DNA of 64,000 nucleotides from Armatimonadota bacterium (GCA_013314775.1 JABUFB010000009.1:402428-466427), one strand, 5' to 3'. Counted from the first letter of the stretch, positions 27,021 to 36,868 are shown. Numbers and translations: made by a program. The notes: generated by a model from the letters alone, not told the origin.

Positions 27021-29216
27021 CTATGGTGCCGCGTGGTTCATGTGCGCCTGGACCAGGTACATCTCCGTAATAGTGATCGCGCCATTGCAGTTCAGGTCGA
27101 AGCGGCAGGTGTCTGCTGTAACCGGTTGATTCAGCATGCCCTGCATCTGATACATATCGGTGATGGTTACGCGTGCGCTCCCATTGGTGTCGCCGACGCA
27201 GCATTTCAGGATGCGATCGCGGTCTCCGGAGAGTGCCAGCCCCGACTCTCGGCCCACCACCGTGTCGGCCAGGGCGATTGTGTAGGTGTCGTCATCCGGC
27301 AGGGCAGGCGCGAACTCGATCCACAGGGCGTCATCATCGCCACTCAGCGTGAGCGCGGAAACACTGCTGGAGAGGTCGCCGCTCTTGAAGCCGAAGACCG
27401 AGATGTCGGAAGGCAATACCTTGGCAACGGGCGCGCTGAAATCCACCCGTAGTACCGCCAGCCGGCATGTGCGTGGCTCAACATAGCCGTCGGTGCAGGG
27501 AGTCAGTATCTGTCCCACGCCGCCACCGTGCGTTGCCCCGACAGACCACCCCACAATCGTTGGAGGATCGCCCGTGACGGCAAAGGCGTCCTTGAGCTTC
27601 CCATACTGGCCGTCCTCATTCGTGACCACCACGGTCCAGTCCCCTGGAGCCGCCCGGGACAGGTCGAAGGTGCAACGGATCTGCCCGGGGCCATCGACGA
27701 CCGTGCCTGTCGCGGTGATGTCCGCCTGGTCCGCCCGGGTGAGTCCGGCACTTGCCCCGGTGCGGAACCCCGCTCCCGTGATCGTAACCTGAACGGGACC
27801 GATATTGGCCCCACTGTCGGGCGAGACGGCATCCACGGAGGGTGCTGCGGGCCCGGTCCAGGTACTGATCGCTCCGATATCCGGTGGTGCCCCGATGCGT
27901 CTTGGCTTCCCGGAGAGATCCTCGGTGAGGAACTCGGCCCAGACGCCTGCCGCGATAGCCGGGCTCTGTTCGCCCGGGGTCAGATCGCCGTCGGCTGCAT
28001 TCACGAAGTGCGGGTCCGCGAGTACGGTGTGCGGCCCGATTGCCAGGTCTCCCGCCTCAAGGTCATCGATGGTATAGTCGTGCATCTCGTCCCCGATGAA
28101 GAAGCGCCACATGGGCTGCCCGGGAGGAGCCCAGTAGAGATTGTAGTCGTCGTCGAACAGGGCCGTTGTGTACTGTTTGTTCATGTTGAAGGCGACGATG
28201 GTGTTCCGGACGATGACGGTGCTGTTGTCGGGGGCTTGCGGGCGGAGACCGGTTTCATTATAGGCGACCGTACAGTTCCACAGTTCAGTCCGGTCGCCCA
28301 TGAGTTTCAGTCCGGTGCCGGCGTTGTTGCGAGCCATGCAGTTGACCAGACGAATACCCTCTCCCCACAGCTTGAAGCCGCCCATGTTTCCATGGGACAG
28401 GCAGCGCTCGACCAGGGCCCTGTTGGGCTTGATGTCGAATCCCTGGTCTCCATGCCCCGAGGCGGTACATCGCCGGACGATGGTGTCCCCACAGAGTTCC
28501 TCCACCAGCACGCCATCCGTATTGGGGTCCGTGGGGTTCGTGTTATCGACACAGAGGCAGTCTTCTACCAGCACACCGTTGACGCCTGAGACGCCCTCCA
28601 CCCCAAACCAGATGCCGTTCCTGTTGCCATGGACGTAGGTATCGCGCACTGTCCAGTTGCTACCGGAATAGCAGTGGATGGCTGAGTTTGTGCAACCGGT
28701 GATCTCGCAGTTTTCGATGTAGAAGTCGTCAGCCGTGGTCTGGCAACCGATGCCGATCTTCTGGTTCTGGATCTTCAGCCCTATGAGCCTGCAGCCCTGG
28801 TATTTCGCCGGGTTGGGGTCATTGACCCCGATGCCAAACCAGTTGTGGCCGGTGCCGTCGATGATGGCCTCGCGGGGCACAGCGGCCTGAATAGTGATGG
28901 GTGTGGGGTGTATGCCGGTGTTGATGTTCCCTTCGTAGTAGGTGCCAGGCTGAACAATCAGGACGTCTCCATCCTGCAGCCTGCTGACACTGGTTCGGAT
29001 GGTCCGCCAGGGAGCCTCAAGAGTGCCCGGTGCGGTGTCGTTGCCCTGGACGCTCACATAGTAGGTCCCGGCAGACGCGGAGACAGGAATGAATAGAGGG
29101 CACAGTGAGACCGCGGCGAGGACCGCGAGGTACGTGACGCCTGCAGACGGTTCGACTCGTCTGCGCTTCGGGATCGACGAGGGCTGGGCAGCGCGCTGTT
29201 CAGCTACGATCGCCAT
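27021..29216 (-). CDS. Secreted right-handed beta-helix protein with IPT/TIG domain and C-terminal dockerin
   Basis: A 731-residue exported protein. A basic N-region precedes the signal segment (VTYLAVLAAVSLCPLFIPVSASA, about residues 27-50). A DUF1565/parallel beta-helix runs from about 55 to 440 (TYYVSVQGNDTAPGT; DGDVLIVQPGTYYEG; many N-x-I-x-x-C rungs). An IPT/TIG domain follows at about 455-545 (VTITGAGFRTGASAG), then a beta-sandwich region. The C-terminus is a type I dockerin with two Ca-binding repeats, GDTNGSARVTITDMYQMQGM and FDLNCNGAITITEMYLVQA. The helix probably binds or cleaves polysaccharide; the dockerin would dock it to a cohesin. The start is ATG 29216, 7 bases after AGGAGG; an upstream in-frame start lacks this site. 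Confidence 0.85.
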   Translation of the reverse strand: MAIVAEQRAAQPSSIPKRRRVEPSAGVTYLAVLAAVSLCPLFIPVSASAGTYYVSVQGNDTAPGTLEAPWRTIRTSVSRLQDGDVLIVQPGTYYEGNINTGIHPTPITIQAAVPREAIIDGTGHNWFGIGVNDPNPAKYQGCRLIGLKIQNQKIGIGCQTTADDFYIENCEITGCTNSAIHCYSGSNWTVRDTYVHGNRNGIWFGVEGVSGVNGVLVEDCLCVDNTNPTDPNTDGVLVEELCGDTIVRRCTASGHGDQGFDIKPNRALVERCLSHGNMGGFKLWGEGIRLVNCMARNNAGTGLKLMGDRTELWNCTVAYNETGLRPQAPDNSTVIVRNTIVAFNMNKQYTTALFDDDYNLYWAPPGQPMWRFFIGDEMHDYTIDDLEAGDLAIGPHTVLADPHFVNAADGDLTPGEQSPAIAAGVWAEFLTEDLSGKPRRIGAPPDIGAISTWTGPAAPSVDAVSPDSGANIGPVQVTITGAGFRTGASAGLTRADQADITATGTVVDGPGQIRCTFDLSRAAPGDWTVVVTNEDGQYGKLKDAFAVTGDPPTIVGWSVGATHGGGVGQILTPCTDGYVEPRTCRLAVLRVDFSAPVAKVLPSDISVFGFKSGDLSSSVSALTLSGDDDALWIEFAPALPDDDTYTIALADTVVGRESGLALSGDRDRILKCCVGDTNGSARVTITDMYQMQGMLNQPVTADTCRFDLNCNGAITITEMYLVQAHMNHAAP

Positions 29217-29434
29217 TCCGGGGCCTCCTGAATATCGGCCGGGTGCGCGATGTGGTCGCCTCCTCGCTTCATAAGCGGGAGCTCTCGCACCTCGCAATCA
29301 TGTATGCACCCGCCGGTCTGAGGGTGGCCGCGCTGCCCCGTACCCGGTCTGCTTCGCCGAATATCGCCCAAGTCCTCCTGACGAACTCACCGCATAGAAC
29401 GGTCATTTCGACAGCCTAAACGCCGCATCGTCAA

Positions 29435-29720
29435 TCAGACTGGGCCAAGCGCCGGAGTGCGCGGGACATGGCGAACGGTCTCGGTGAGGCCTTGAGCGTG
29501 GGTGAAAATGCGGAAGAAGTCGTCGTTCCGCTGATCGTGAGGCGCGACCGCATTCAGTTTCCCGCATCCTGACCCGCAGGCCGCCCTGCATGGTGGTCAG
29601 CCGGATCATGCCCGGTTCGGCCTCGAAGGCACACGGGCATGTGACCCAGCCTTTCGCCGAGTCGCGGGCGAGAACCACCGGTGCGGACCAACTCTCACAT
29701 TCAACTTCCGAGAAGGTCAC
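29435..29720 (-). pseudogene. Small decayed coding fragment downstream of the beta-helix gene
   Basis: Beginning just after the stop of the neighbouring beta-helix gene, a frame reads VECESWSAPVVLARDSAKGW and continues with protein-like sequence to RVRMRETE. There a one-base shift leads into a second protein-like stretch (APHDQRNDDFFRIFTHAQGL) ending at a stop near 29435. The two pieces together look like the C-terminal remnant of a larger gene. I cannot name the family. It could also be chance coding character in GC-rich DNA. Confidence 0.35.
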
Positions 29721-29722
29721 GC

Positions 29723-31063
29723 TCAGCTCGGCGCACCCGGGTGCTTTGCCGCATCCTGGCCGTTCTCCCGGCTCTTGCCCCGGAGGATCAGGTTGTCCCT
29801 GATGATGTAGTGCTGGTCATACCAGTCCCGGTTGTCGTGGTCGAAGGGCACGTCAACGTCCAGTATGTTGTTCGTGAAGATCAACTCGCGGAAGCCGAAA
29901 CTTCGCAGGCCGATCGACTCCTTCGGCGCGTCCTGTGCAGCGGGATCAGCCGGGTCGGCGGCGACATAGTTCCCCGTCACAATCCAGCGGTGCGAGCGCC
30001 ACAACTCAATGGCGATGCCGCAGTTCTGCAGGATATTGGCCTGGAACGTGCCTTTGGGAAACTCCATGAACCAGGCGCCGCGCTCACAGTCGCGGAAGGT
30101 GTTGCCGACGACTGTCATGTGGTGGAGCTCATTCCCCGACAGCCCACTGATGCCGTACCGGCATCGGCGGAAGTTGTTGCCGCTCACGGTCATGTACTTG
30201 CTGCCCTTGAGCACATGCACTCCACCGGTCCAGTTACCTGTGGTACAACCTATCCCGCAGTCCTCGAAGTTGTTGCCCACGATGGTGATGCTGTCGCTGT
30301 CGTCCTCGATGTGGACCCCCTGAACCGCACACTTGTAGAAGGTGTTGCCCACAATCTGTACGTTCTGCCCGGCAGCGATCCCAACTCCGAAACCCGATGT
30401 GCCGGAGTTGGGGTTGCCGCCGGTATTCTCGAACAGGCAGCCGGAGATAACGATGTTGCGCACAACCTTCCCATTCTCGCTGTTGGGGAAGTTCAGCTCG
30501 ATCGCATCCGCGCGGTTGTCCTTGAAATGGCAGTTCACGACGCGCACATTGTCGCCTGAGCAGTTGGCGTCCAGCAACAGGCCGTAGCCCCCTTTGTAGA
30601 AGTCGCAACCGTCGATGAGAATGTCGTGGATGTCTGGGACGTTGCTGTCCAGGAGGATGGTGCCTTCGGTCATCGTGACATTGCGCACGGCGACCTTCCT
30701 TGCGCCGCCGCCGATGCCCACCGGAACGCAGCGTGGCCCTTCGCCAATCAGGGCAATGTCGCGAAGGACCGCATTGCTGCCGAGGGTCACGCCGAAGAGA
30801 TACCCCTGGTTCGACTCGGGGTTCACCGCGCGGATCGTCGCGCCCGGACCGGTGAGCGTGGCGTTGGTGAGGTTCAGGCCCCTGCCAATCACGTACTCGC
30901 CGGGCTGGAGCGTGACCACCGCGCCGGTCTTCGCGGCTTCGGTCAGGGCCTGGCTGAGACGCTCGAAGGTCTCATCGGGTGAGGCGCCGGGGGTCAGATC
31001 GGCGGAGGCGGGCAGGCTTGCGAAAAGCGCGAGTGTCACGAGGGCGAGACAGATCCGGTGCAT
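29723..31063 (-). CDS. Secreted right-handed parallel beta-helix (NosD/pectate-lyase-like) protein
   Basis: A 446-residue exported protein with signal peptide MHRICLALVTLALFASLPASA, followed by an N-terminal cap (SPDETFERLSQALTEAAKTG; VVTLQPGEYVIGRGLNL). Repeated beta-helix rungs run to the end (DILIDGCDFYKGG, NVQIVGNTFYKC, SITIVGNNFEDC, YMTVSGNNFRRC and similar). Such folds bind or depolymerise polysaccharides (pectate lyases, rhamnogalacturonases, epimerases). Catalytic residues cannot be assigned without alignment. The start is ATG 31063 behind GGAGA; an upstream open frame is not protein-like. It is divergent from the pseudopilin gene. Confidence 0.8.
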   Translation of the reverse strand: MHRICLALVTLALFASLPASADLTPGASPDETFERLSQALTEAAKTGAVVTLQPGEYVIGRGLNLTNATLTGPGATIRAVNPESNQGYLFGVTLGSNAVLRDIALIGEGPRCVPVGIGGGARKVAVRNVTMTEGTILLDSNVPDIHDILIDGCDFYKGGYGLLLDANCSGDNVRVVNCHFKDNRADAIELNFPNSENGKVVRNIVISGCLFENTGGNPNSGTSGFGVGIAAGQNVQIVGNTFYKCAVQGVHIEDDSDSITIVGNNFEDCGIGCTTGNWTGGVHVLKGSKYMTVSGNNFRRCRYGISGLSGNELHHMTVVGNTFRDCERGAWFMEFPKGTFQANILQNCGIAIELWRSHRWIVTGNYVAADPADPAAQDAPKESIGLRSFGFRELIFTNNILDVDVPFDHDNRDWYDQHYIIRDNLILRGKSRENGQDAAKHPGAPS

Positions 31064-31306
31064 CAGGCGATCTCCTTCCAAGGGCTTCCCAATAACCGCA
31101 GACGCTAACTTCGCCTTTCGCGCGCCGGTTCCCTTTCCTGCTCTGGGGAGCCGAAACGACAAGCCCCAGGTCAGCGCCTCACAATGACCATATTTACAGA
31201 CACCAGGGTAGCTGATAGTATAAAACCGTCCGTGGTAGTCGGTCGGCACCGACTGCAATGGCACCTTCAGGCGTCGCGGTCGGGCCGAACTGCGAGGTGA
31301 TCGCAG

Positions 31307-31969
31307 ATGAGGAACCGCGGTTTCACCCTGATTGAGCTGCTGGTCGTGATCGCCATAATCGCGATCCTGGCAGCGATCCTGTTCCCCGTGTTCGCCAGAG
31401 CCCGCGAGAAAGCCCGGCAGTCGAGCTGTCTCAGCAATCTCAAACAAATCGGCCTCGGGACCCTCATGTACGTCCAGGACAACGACGAACGGTTTCAACC
31501 CCCTACGAACTGCAATACCATCAGCGGCTGTTTCATGGCCGGCGAGTTCTGCGGCAGCGGTGGTCCTCAGCCCATCCAGCCCTATATCAAGAACCGACAG
31601 CTCTGGGAATGCCCCAGTTGCGATGACTGCCGCAGGTTCTCCTATGGATGGAACCGCTCTCTCGACGGCTGGGGCAGCGGCGGCAAACTGAGCGTCTGCA
31701 AGCAACCGTCCTCGACGGTCATGTATGCAGATCACCGCACCAACGTAACCCTGCGCTGGTGTGGCGGCTGGCTAGCCAGCAACGAAGGATGCTGCAGCGG
31801 ACAGGCAAATGACCCTGTCTACCCTCACTGGATGAACCCGTGCCACAACGGCGGCTCTAACATCGTCATGGTGGACGGGCACGTCAAGTGGTTCAAGACC
31901 GGACGCGAGGGTCAGTTCTCGGTGCAGGACAATCTGACCAATCCGGCTCACTGGGACCCGACTTTGTAA
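31307..31969 (+). CDS. Prepilin-type pseudopilin with H-x9-DG motif, cysteine-rich
   Basis: A 220-residue type II secretion/type IV pilin-like protein. The N-terminal prepilin cleavage and methylation site is [20 protein letters not shown] (cleavage after Gly5), and the hydrophobic helix runs to about residue 27. Then comes [20 protein letters not shown] and a C-terminal H-x9-DG motif ([12 protein letters not shown], about residues 180-191). This layout is abundant in Armatimonadota, Planctomycetes and relatives, often in many paralogues. At least 13 Cys occur in the exported part, including CPSCDDC and GCC, suggesting disulfides or metal binding, which is unusual for this family. Function is unknown; such proteins may serve as surface or secretion-pseudopilus components. 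Confidence 0.9.
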   Translation: MRNRGFTLIELLVVIAIIAILAAILFPVFARAREKARQSSCLSNLKQIGLGTLMYVQDNDERFQPPTNCNTISGCFMAGEFCGSGGPQPIQPYIKNRQLWECPSCDDCRRFSYGWNRSLDGWGSGGKLSVCKQPSSTVMYADHRTNVTLRWCGGWLASNEGCCSGQANDPVYPHWMNPCHNGGSNIVMVDGHVKWFKTGREGQFSVQDNLTNPAHWDPTL

Positions 31970-32079
31970 GCTCAAGCCATCGACGCAGGACGAGACCTTT
32001 CGCAGGCTACTTCCCGGCTTGCTCCGAAGGGCGAAGTTCATGCCCTGAGCGCCACGAGAACCAGCGGCAATCCGGCCTT

Positions 32080-32112
32080 GGGTCGGCATCAGCTAACAGG
32101 CGATGCCGACCC
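32080..32112. other. Perfect 11-bp hairpin between convergent genes
   Basis: GGGTCGGCATC and GATGCCGACCC enclose an 11-base loop, about 110 bases after the pseudopilin stop. There is no T tract on either side, so an intrinsic terminator is not proven. It may be a factor-assisted terminator or a 3' stabilising structure. The rest of 31970-32487 holds no recognisable gene. Confidence 0.4.
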
Positions 32113-32487
32113 GAGTTGGTTCTGAGCACGCCGGCTTGCCCTCTCTCCATGAAGCGCGGCCGGATCCGGCAGGTCCCCTCAAGAAATGCCGCTCGCCGTT
32201 TGCGGATCGCCCCGGATGCGCGCGAGCAGATTGAAGAAGCGCTGCCCTCGGCCATGTAACCCACGGGTTACCTGGGGTTCATTGCCGGACGGCAATTGGC
32301 GGCGACGGCATCAGCAAACTCGTGGGCCAAACATGCTTGAGAGCCGCCACGGCCACCCGACGCAACCAACAGGCTGTCCGTGCCGGTACGGGCGGCCTCA
32401 GATCCGAGCCGCAAGGAACGTGCACATTGGCTACCTTGAGGGGAACGGCGTTCCACCCTGGGACCTGCAGGACGCACGGTCGTGTAC

Positions 32488-35352
32488 CTATCCGAATTGC
32501 AGCCAGCCGAAGTCCGTCGCCGGGTTCAGGTCGCCCCAGACGAGCCGGCCTTTGACCGGCTCGCGCAAGGCCCAGGAGCACGCCGCCACACCGGGAGCAC
32601 TGTCGATCGGCAACTGCCGGATGACGTTGACGCGCAACGGCTTTGGTCTGCGGGCAGCCTTTGCCCCCAGCACCTCCCACGGCAATGTGACCGTGGCGGT
32701 CCAGCCGTCGGAGCAGGCCTGCGTTTCCACTTCCCAGCCCTCGTGCTCGCGCGGGATGTACCCGTCATCCTGCTGGCAGCGCGCCGCACCGTCGGCGCTG
32801 ATTGAAAAGATCCGTCGGGGTTGAGTGCGCGCCGGCTCGATGTAGATCTGCACAGAGTTGCCCGCTCCCTTGCAGGCAATGCGAAAGCGTATGCCTTCCG
32901 CGGTCAACAGGGCTTGCCAGGTGGTGGTTCGCCCGGCCTTTTCCTCCTCGTCGACCGTCAGATGATCGTTGGGGTCATAGCCGCACTTGCGCCAGCGTTC
33001 GGCGTTGTAGACGTGGCGCAACCAGTGGGTGCACGCGGCCAGCGGAGCCGCGTTCCAGTCGACTTCGGTCGGAGCCGTGTCCACTTTCCCCGCGCGGTAA
33101 GCCGGTCCTGTCGGGGCCATCCCTGTGTAATCAGGCCAGAGCTGACCGGGCGCCTTGGCCTGTGCTTCGACCCGCGGGAACTCCTCCGCCAGCAGTTCAC
33201 GCAACTGCTCAATCCGCCACCGCAGCAACGCCGGATGGTACTTGTAGCCTTCCGCTTCGGAATGGAAGCCGAGGCGCGAATCCGCTTCGGCCAGTGGCAA
33301 GAGCTCCTGGCTCACCTTGATCTCCGACTGCACCAGCACCTTCATCTCTGCCAGCAGCTTCGCCTTCGCATCCGGGGACTTCGCATCAGCCAGCCGTTCA
33401 CGAAGCTGGTAGAAGCGCAGAAGCTGATAGCCGCTGCGGAACTGGAGGCCAAGGGCCGTGGCCAGGCCGATGTCCCGCAGGCGCTCGGGTTGGTCGGCGA
33501 ACTTCCGCTTGAGTGGCGCCAGGAGCGCCAGCCCGCGATCCCAGTACTCTGTCATGCGGCGGCAGAGGGTCACAATTTCGTTCAGTGTGAAACCGTTGGT
33601 GACGCAGTCCGCCACGTAATCCCCGCTGGGCGCATACCCGATCTGCCACGTGGGTGCCAGGGGCAGCCGCCGGGGTTCCAGGTACATGGGCCAGGCCGGG
33701 CCGTCGTGCATCGGCCCGAAATACCCGAAGATGTGGGAGGTCGGGTAGTTCGAGTACCCCCGCGCGAACCAGCGCCAGGCTTCGGCAACCGTCTCTGCGT
33801 GATCGCCCCAGTCGCGCTTCGCCAGAGCCAGGAGGAACTGGCCTTCGGAGCGCGGGAAGGGTTCGAAAGACAGTTCGCCGGCCGCGCGGGTCATGAGAGA
33901 TGGATACGTGCCGAAGTACCACGAGTGCATGGCGCTGCTCACGCCGAGTTCGCGCATGGCCCGATACTTCCGGTGCAGCAGACCAGGCACGGGGACTACC
34001 TGGGTGGTCGCGACCTCATGCGAACAGCCCACCTGCAGCTTGGCCGAAGTGCGCGTGCCATTGTCCCGGGCCGCCTCGGCAGCGCGCCGGAATACCTCGC
34101 TCGGGCCCACGTAAGAGAGCCAGTAGTCCCAGGTTGGCCGCGACTTCCCCAGTTGCTGGTTCGCGCCGCCGGTCTCGAAGTTGTGCTGCAGGATAACCCC
34201 CGGCGGGATGTGCCCGGCGGCTTCCACGGTCTTCTCCGCACCCCAGCCGATGAACTGTCCGTAAGGCCAGGCCACCAGCTCGGCCTCGGGTCTTGCCTGG
34301 TCCATCCCGCGGCGCATGGCGGACAGAGTGTCAGCCAGTACCTCCCAGGGCCGCCGCTTGCTGCAGCGCGGGCAGGTGTTGGGAGTGGGCCACGAGCCGC
34401 CATCGGGTATGCCGGCGGAGTAACAGTGGGTTTGCCTCTCCCCCACCGGAATCACGATCATCCCGCCCAGATCCGGCACCTCCTCAAACAGCGTCCGGAC
34501 CGCCTCCTCCACATACGCGCGCCCCGTTTCCGTGCTGGTGCAGAAGGCGCGGTTGTGGCCCAGGAGTTCCGCGTGCGCCTCCGCCGCGGCCTGGACTTCC
34601 GGCGCATTGCGGGTGAACCCGGCGGGCTCGATGCAGAAGGGGTAGATACGGATGCCGTAGCGCGCACACTTGGCCACGGTTCTGCGAAGCTTGTCCAGAC
34701 GAGGACCGGCGTTCCGGCCATACTCCGGGATGATCCGCGATGGGATCAGTTCGTACCAGTTGACCGTGAGCCACAGGACATTGACGCCCTCGTGCGCCAG
34801 CCGGTTGAGGTACTCATCGGGGTAATAGTCCACGGTGTCGGTGAGCTCATCGCGCAGCTTCGGCGGACGGTTGATCGGTCCGTAGAAGCAGCGCGAAATG
34901 CGGGTCCGTACCCACGGCTTGCGGGTAATTCTGCCCAGCGGCAGGAAAGGCCCGCCTCGGCGCAGCATTTCGTCTTCGATGAAGATCAGGCCGCGACGGA
35001 TGCCCTCGGTATCGCCCGCGGACAGTTGGCACAGATCCCGGGTAACCGTAACCGTGTACTGCTCCCGAACTTCGGTGGGTGCGTAAAGCAGTACGAGGCG
35101 TTTCGCGTTGCCGGATGACGGCGCGAGACCGACGGACTCCTGGAAAACGCCGAAATCCGCGTATGCTGTCGCCAGCAGGCATTGCGGGTCAGGGAAGCTC
35201 ACATCCAGGACGAAACCGCCGGGGAAGTGGGCTTCGTCCACGGCTGCCTTGCGCCGGGTCCACTTCACGGGCGCATGGACCGACGCCGTGCGCAGTTCAT
35301 CAACGAACTGCCAGGTGCTTTCGTCAGGCTGGGGCGGAAGAGTCGATGCCAT
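32488..35352 (-). CDS. Large TIM-barrel glycoside hydrolase-like protein with C-terminal CBM9-like domain
   Basis: A 954-residue protein without a signal peptide. The N-terminal beta-sandwich region (about 1-150) is followed by a barrel-like domain (YPDEYLNRLAHEGVNVLWLT; RYGIRIYPFCIEPAG; LGGMIVIPVGERQTHCYS) recalling GH20-type and related hydrolases. A helical region follows (about 600-760). The C-terminal domain ends like family 9 carbohydrate-binding modules (GWTATVTLPWEVLGAKA; GDLNPATDFGWLQFG). No catalytic pair can be assigned with certainty. The start is ATG 35352 with GAGGT 9 bases upstream; a longer open frame to 35442 lacks protein character. It follows a secreted TIM-barrel gene on the same strand, suggesting joint glycan processing. 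The function is inferred from fold. Confidence 0.75.
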   Translation of the reverse strand: MASTLPPQPDESTWQFVDELRTASVHAPVKWTRRKAAVDEAHFPGGFVLDVSFPDPQCLLATAYADFGVFQESVGLAPSSGNAKRLVLLYAPTEVREQYTVTVTRDLCQLSAGDTEGIRRGLIFIEDEMLRRGGPFLPLGRITRKPWVRTRISRCFYGPINRPPKLRDELTDTVDYYPDEYLNRLAHEGVNVLWLTVNWYELIPSRIIPEYGRNAGPRLDKLRRTVAKCARYGIRIYPFCIEPAGFTRNAPEVQAAAEAHAELLGHNRAFCTSTETGRAYVEEAVRTLFEEVPDLGGMIVIPVGERQTHCYSAGIPDGGSWPTPNTCPRCSKRRPWEVLADTLSAMRRGMDQARPEAELVAWPYGQFIGWGAEKTVEAAGHIPPGVILQHNFETGGANQQLGKSRPTWDYWLSYVGPSEVFRRAAEAARDNGTRTSAKLQVGCSHEVATTQVVPVPGLLHRKYRAMRELGVSSAMHSWYFGTYPSLMTRAAGELSFEPFPRSEGQFLLALAKRDWGDHAETVAEAWRWFARGYSNYPTSHIFGYFGPMHDGPAWPMYLEPRRLPLAPTWQIGYAPSGDYVADCVTNGFTLNEIVTLCRRMTEYWDRGLALLAPLKRKFADQPERLRDIGLATALGLQFRSGYQLLRFYQLRERLADAKSPDAKAKLLAEMKVLVQSEIKVSQELLPLAEADSRLGFHSEAEGYKYHPALLRWRIEQLRELLAEEFPRVEAQAKAPGQLWPDYTGMAPTGPAYRAGKVDTAPTEVDWNAAPLAACTHWLRHVYNAERWRKCGYDPNDHLTVDEEEKAGRTTTWQALLTAEGIRFRIACKGAGNSVQIYIEPARTQPRRIFSISADGAARCQQDDGYIPREHEGWEVETQACSDGWTATVTLPWEVLGAKAARRPKPLRVNVIRQLPIDSAPGVAACSWALREPVKGRLVWGDLNPATDFGWLQFG

Positions 35353-35497
35353 CGGACGGACCTCGCCTGCAGGACATTGTGAACTGCATCGCAACTTCGC
35401 TCCGGTTGCCGGGCGGCCCTTCGAGCCATCACTGCTCGACACCGTGCCGTCCGAACCCGGAGCTTTTCAATCACCGATTCGCGCTGCAAGACCCACG

Positions 35498-36817
35498 CTA
35501 CCGAATCCTGATGAGCGCGCCCTGCCCGGCGACGAGCCAGACGGCGTTGCCTTCCTCCATCCCCAGTTCCGACCTGTCCTCGGCGGAAATGACCGTGCCC
35601 TGCTGGTAGCCCTCCTGCAGTTCCAGCGTGACCTTCGCGGATTTCTGGAGACTCAGGTTCACCACCATGGCCCAACGCGCTCCGTCCTGTGACGCGAACT
35701 CTCCCAGCATCATGGGCACGTCCGTCTTGAGGTCCCGGATCACCTCGCCGGGCAGCACCGGAGCGGACTCGACAGGTGCGGGGTTCGTGAAGTACACACC
35801 CGTCGATCGCAGCCGGTTCATGATCGGCCCCAGGGTTTTCACCTGCCGATTCACCATCTGCAGATACTGCCAGGTCATGGTGCGGTTGCCCTGCTTGTCG
35901 ATGGGCGCGTAGCCGTAACCACGGGAGTTGTATGTGTACCAGGTAACCCCTCGCCCCCCGGCGGCAAGGGTGGTGTAGGCCTGCATGGCGAGGTTAGCGG
36001 GCGAGGGGATAGTGGTGTGGGCGCGGATCTGGTTGGAAGACACGATGTTCCAAAAGGGCAGCCCGTACTTCTGCGCAACCGCGCGGACTTCCAGCAGATC
36101 GATGAAATAACGCGAAGCGCGCCCGGGGTTCTCCAGGTCCATCGAGTACTGGACCATGTAATCGTCGTAGCTGATGATCTGGGGCTTGACCTCGGTGACG
36201 AAGCGCTCCAGGTATTCATTGAAACTCTGGGTCTCGAGTTGCGACATGTCCGGCGCGCCGATGGTGGCGTACCCCGGAAACAGGTTGATGTACGCAAGCT
36301 TTCCCGGCGCGTATTTCCTCACCGCCGCCACGCCCGCAGCGAGTTTCGGGAAGAGCCCGGCGCCCGGCTCATCCAGCAGGTAGTAGCCGAGAATTGCCTC
36401 ACTGTCGCCCGCATCCTCGACCACCTGCTTGAAGAACGCGTCGATCTCCTCATTGGACAGCTTCTTCCACTCGTCCCGCTTCAGCGGGCCACGGTCCGCC
36501 GTGCCGAAGACGAGGGCCTTCAGACCCAGCGCCTCGCAGGCGGGCAGATCGGCGGGCTTCACGAATCCGGCCATGGTGAAATTGCACTCAGCGATGCCCT
36601 CGAGCGCGTCGGCAGGTCCGGTCTCGTCGTTCCAGCCGCGCAGCGGGTCCCAGGGCAGGATTGGGAAAAAGTCGTCGGGTGTCTGAAGGGGCTCAAGCTC
36701 GGTCATGACGGCAACAGTCCTTTCCGCAGTATCATCAGCGACCTGTGCGAAGGCCGCCGAAACCAGAGCACTCATCGACAGGAGCGATATCCACCACTTG
36801 GCTGGTACGCGTTTCAT
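35498..36817 (-). CDS. Secreted TIM-barrel glycoside hydrolase-like protein (DEP motif)
   Basis: A 439-residue exported protein with signal peptide MKRVPAKWWISLLSMSALVSAAFA. The barrel carries a strand-end acidic motif LGYYLLDEP (Asp149-Glu150), then KLAYINLFPGYA, ISYDDYMVQ and GVTWYTYNSRGYG. A small C-terminal beta-sandwich begins with MMLGEFASQDGARWAMVVNL. The layout resembles clan A hydrolases such as GH42-like proteins, where the Glu after a beta strand is the acid/base. The exact family is not recognised. A second protein of similar plan lies at 44609-45811. It probably forms a transcript with the large hydrolase-like gene 145 bases downstream. Confidence 0.75.
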   Translation of the reverse strand: MKRVPAKWWISLLSMSALVSAAFAQVADDTAERTVAVMTELEPLQTPDDFFPILPWDPLRGWNDETGPADALEGIAECNFTMAGFVKPADLPACEALGLKALVFGTADRGPLKRDEWKKLSNEEIDAFFKQVVEDAGDSEAILGYYLLDEPGAGLFPKLAAGVAAVRKYAPGKLAYINLFPGYATIGAPDMSQLETQSFNEYLERFVTEVKPQIISYDDYMVQYSMDLENPGRASRYFIDLLEVRAVAQKYGLPFWNIVSSNQIRAHTTIPSPANLAMQAYTTLAAGGRGVTWYTYNSRGYGYAPIDKQGNRTMTWQYLQMVNRQVKTLGPIMNRLRSTGVYFTNPAPVESAPVLPGEVIRDLKTDVPMMLGEFASQDGARWAMVVNLSLQKSAKVTLELQEGYQQGTVISAEDRSELGMEEGNAVWLVAGQGALIRIR

Positions 36818-36868
36818 CGCATCCGTCTCCTTCCGGAAGCAGCGCGTCTTCGCGCCAGGCTCATCCCA

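Noticed and set aside
32821..35118. A 765-codon open frame on the plus strand
   Set aside because: It lies entirely antisense to the 954-residue hydrolase-like gene. It arises from GC-rich codon structure, and its product is composed of Arg/Gly/Val-rich sequence without domains.
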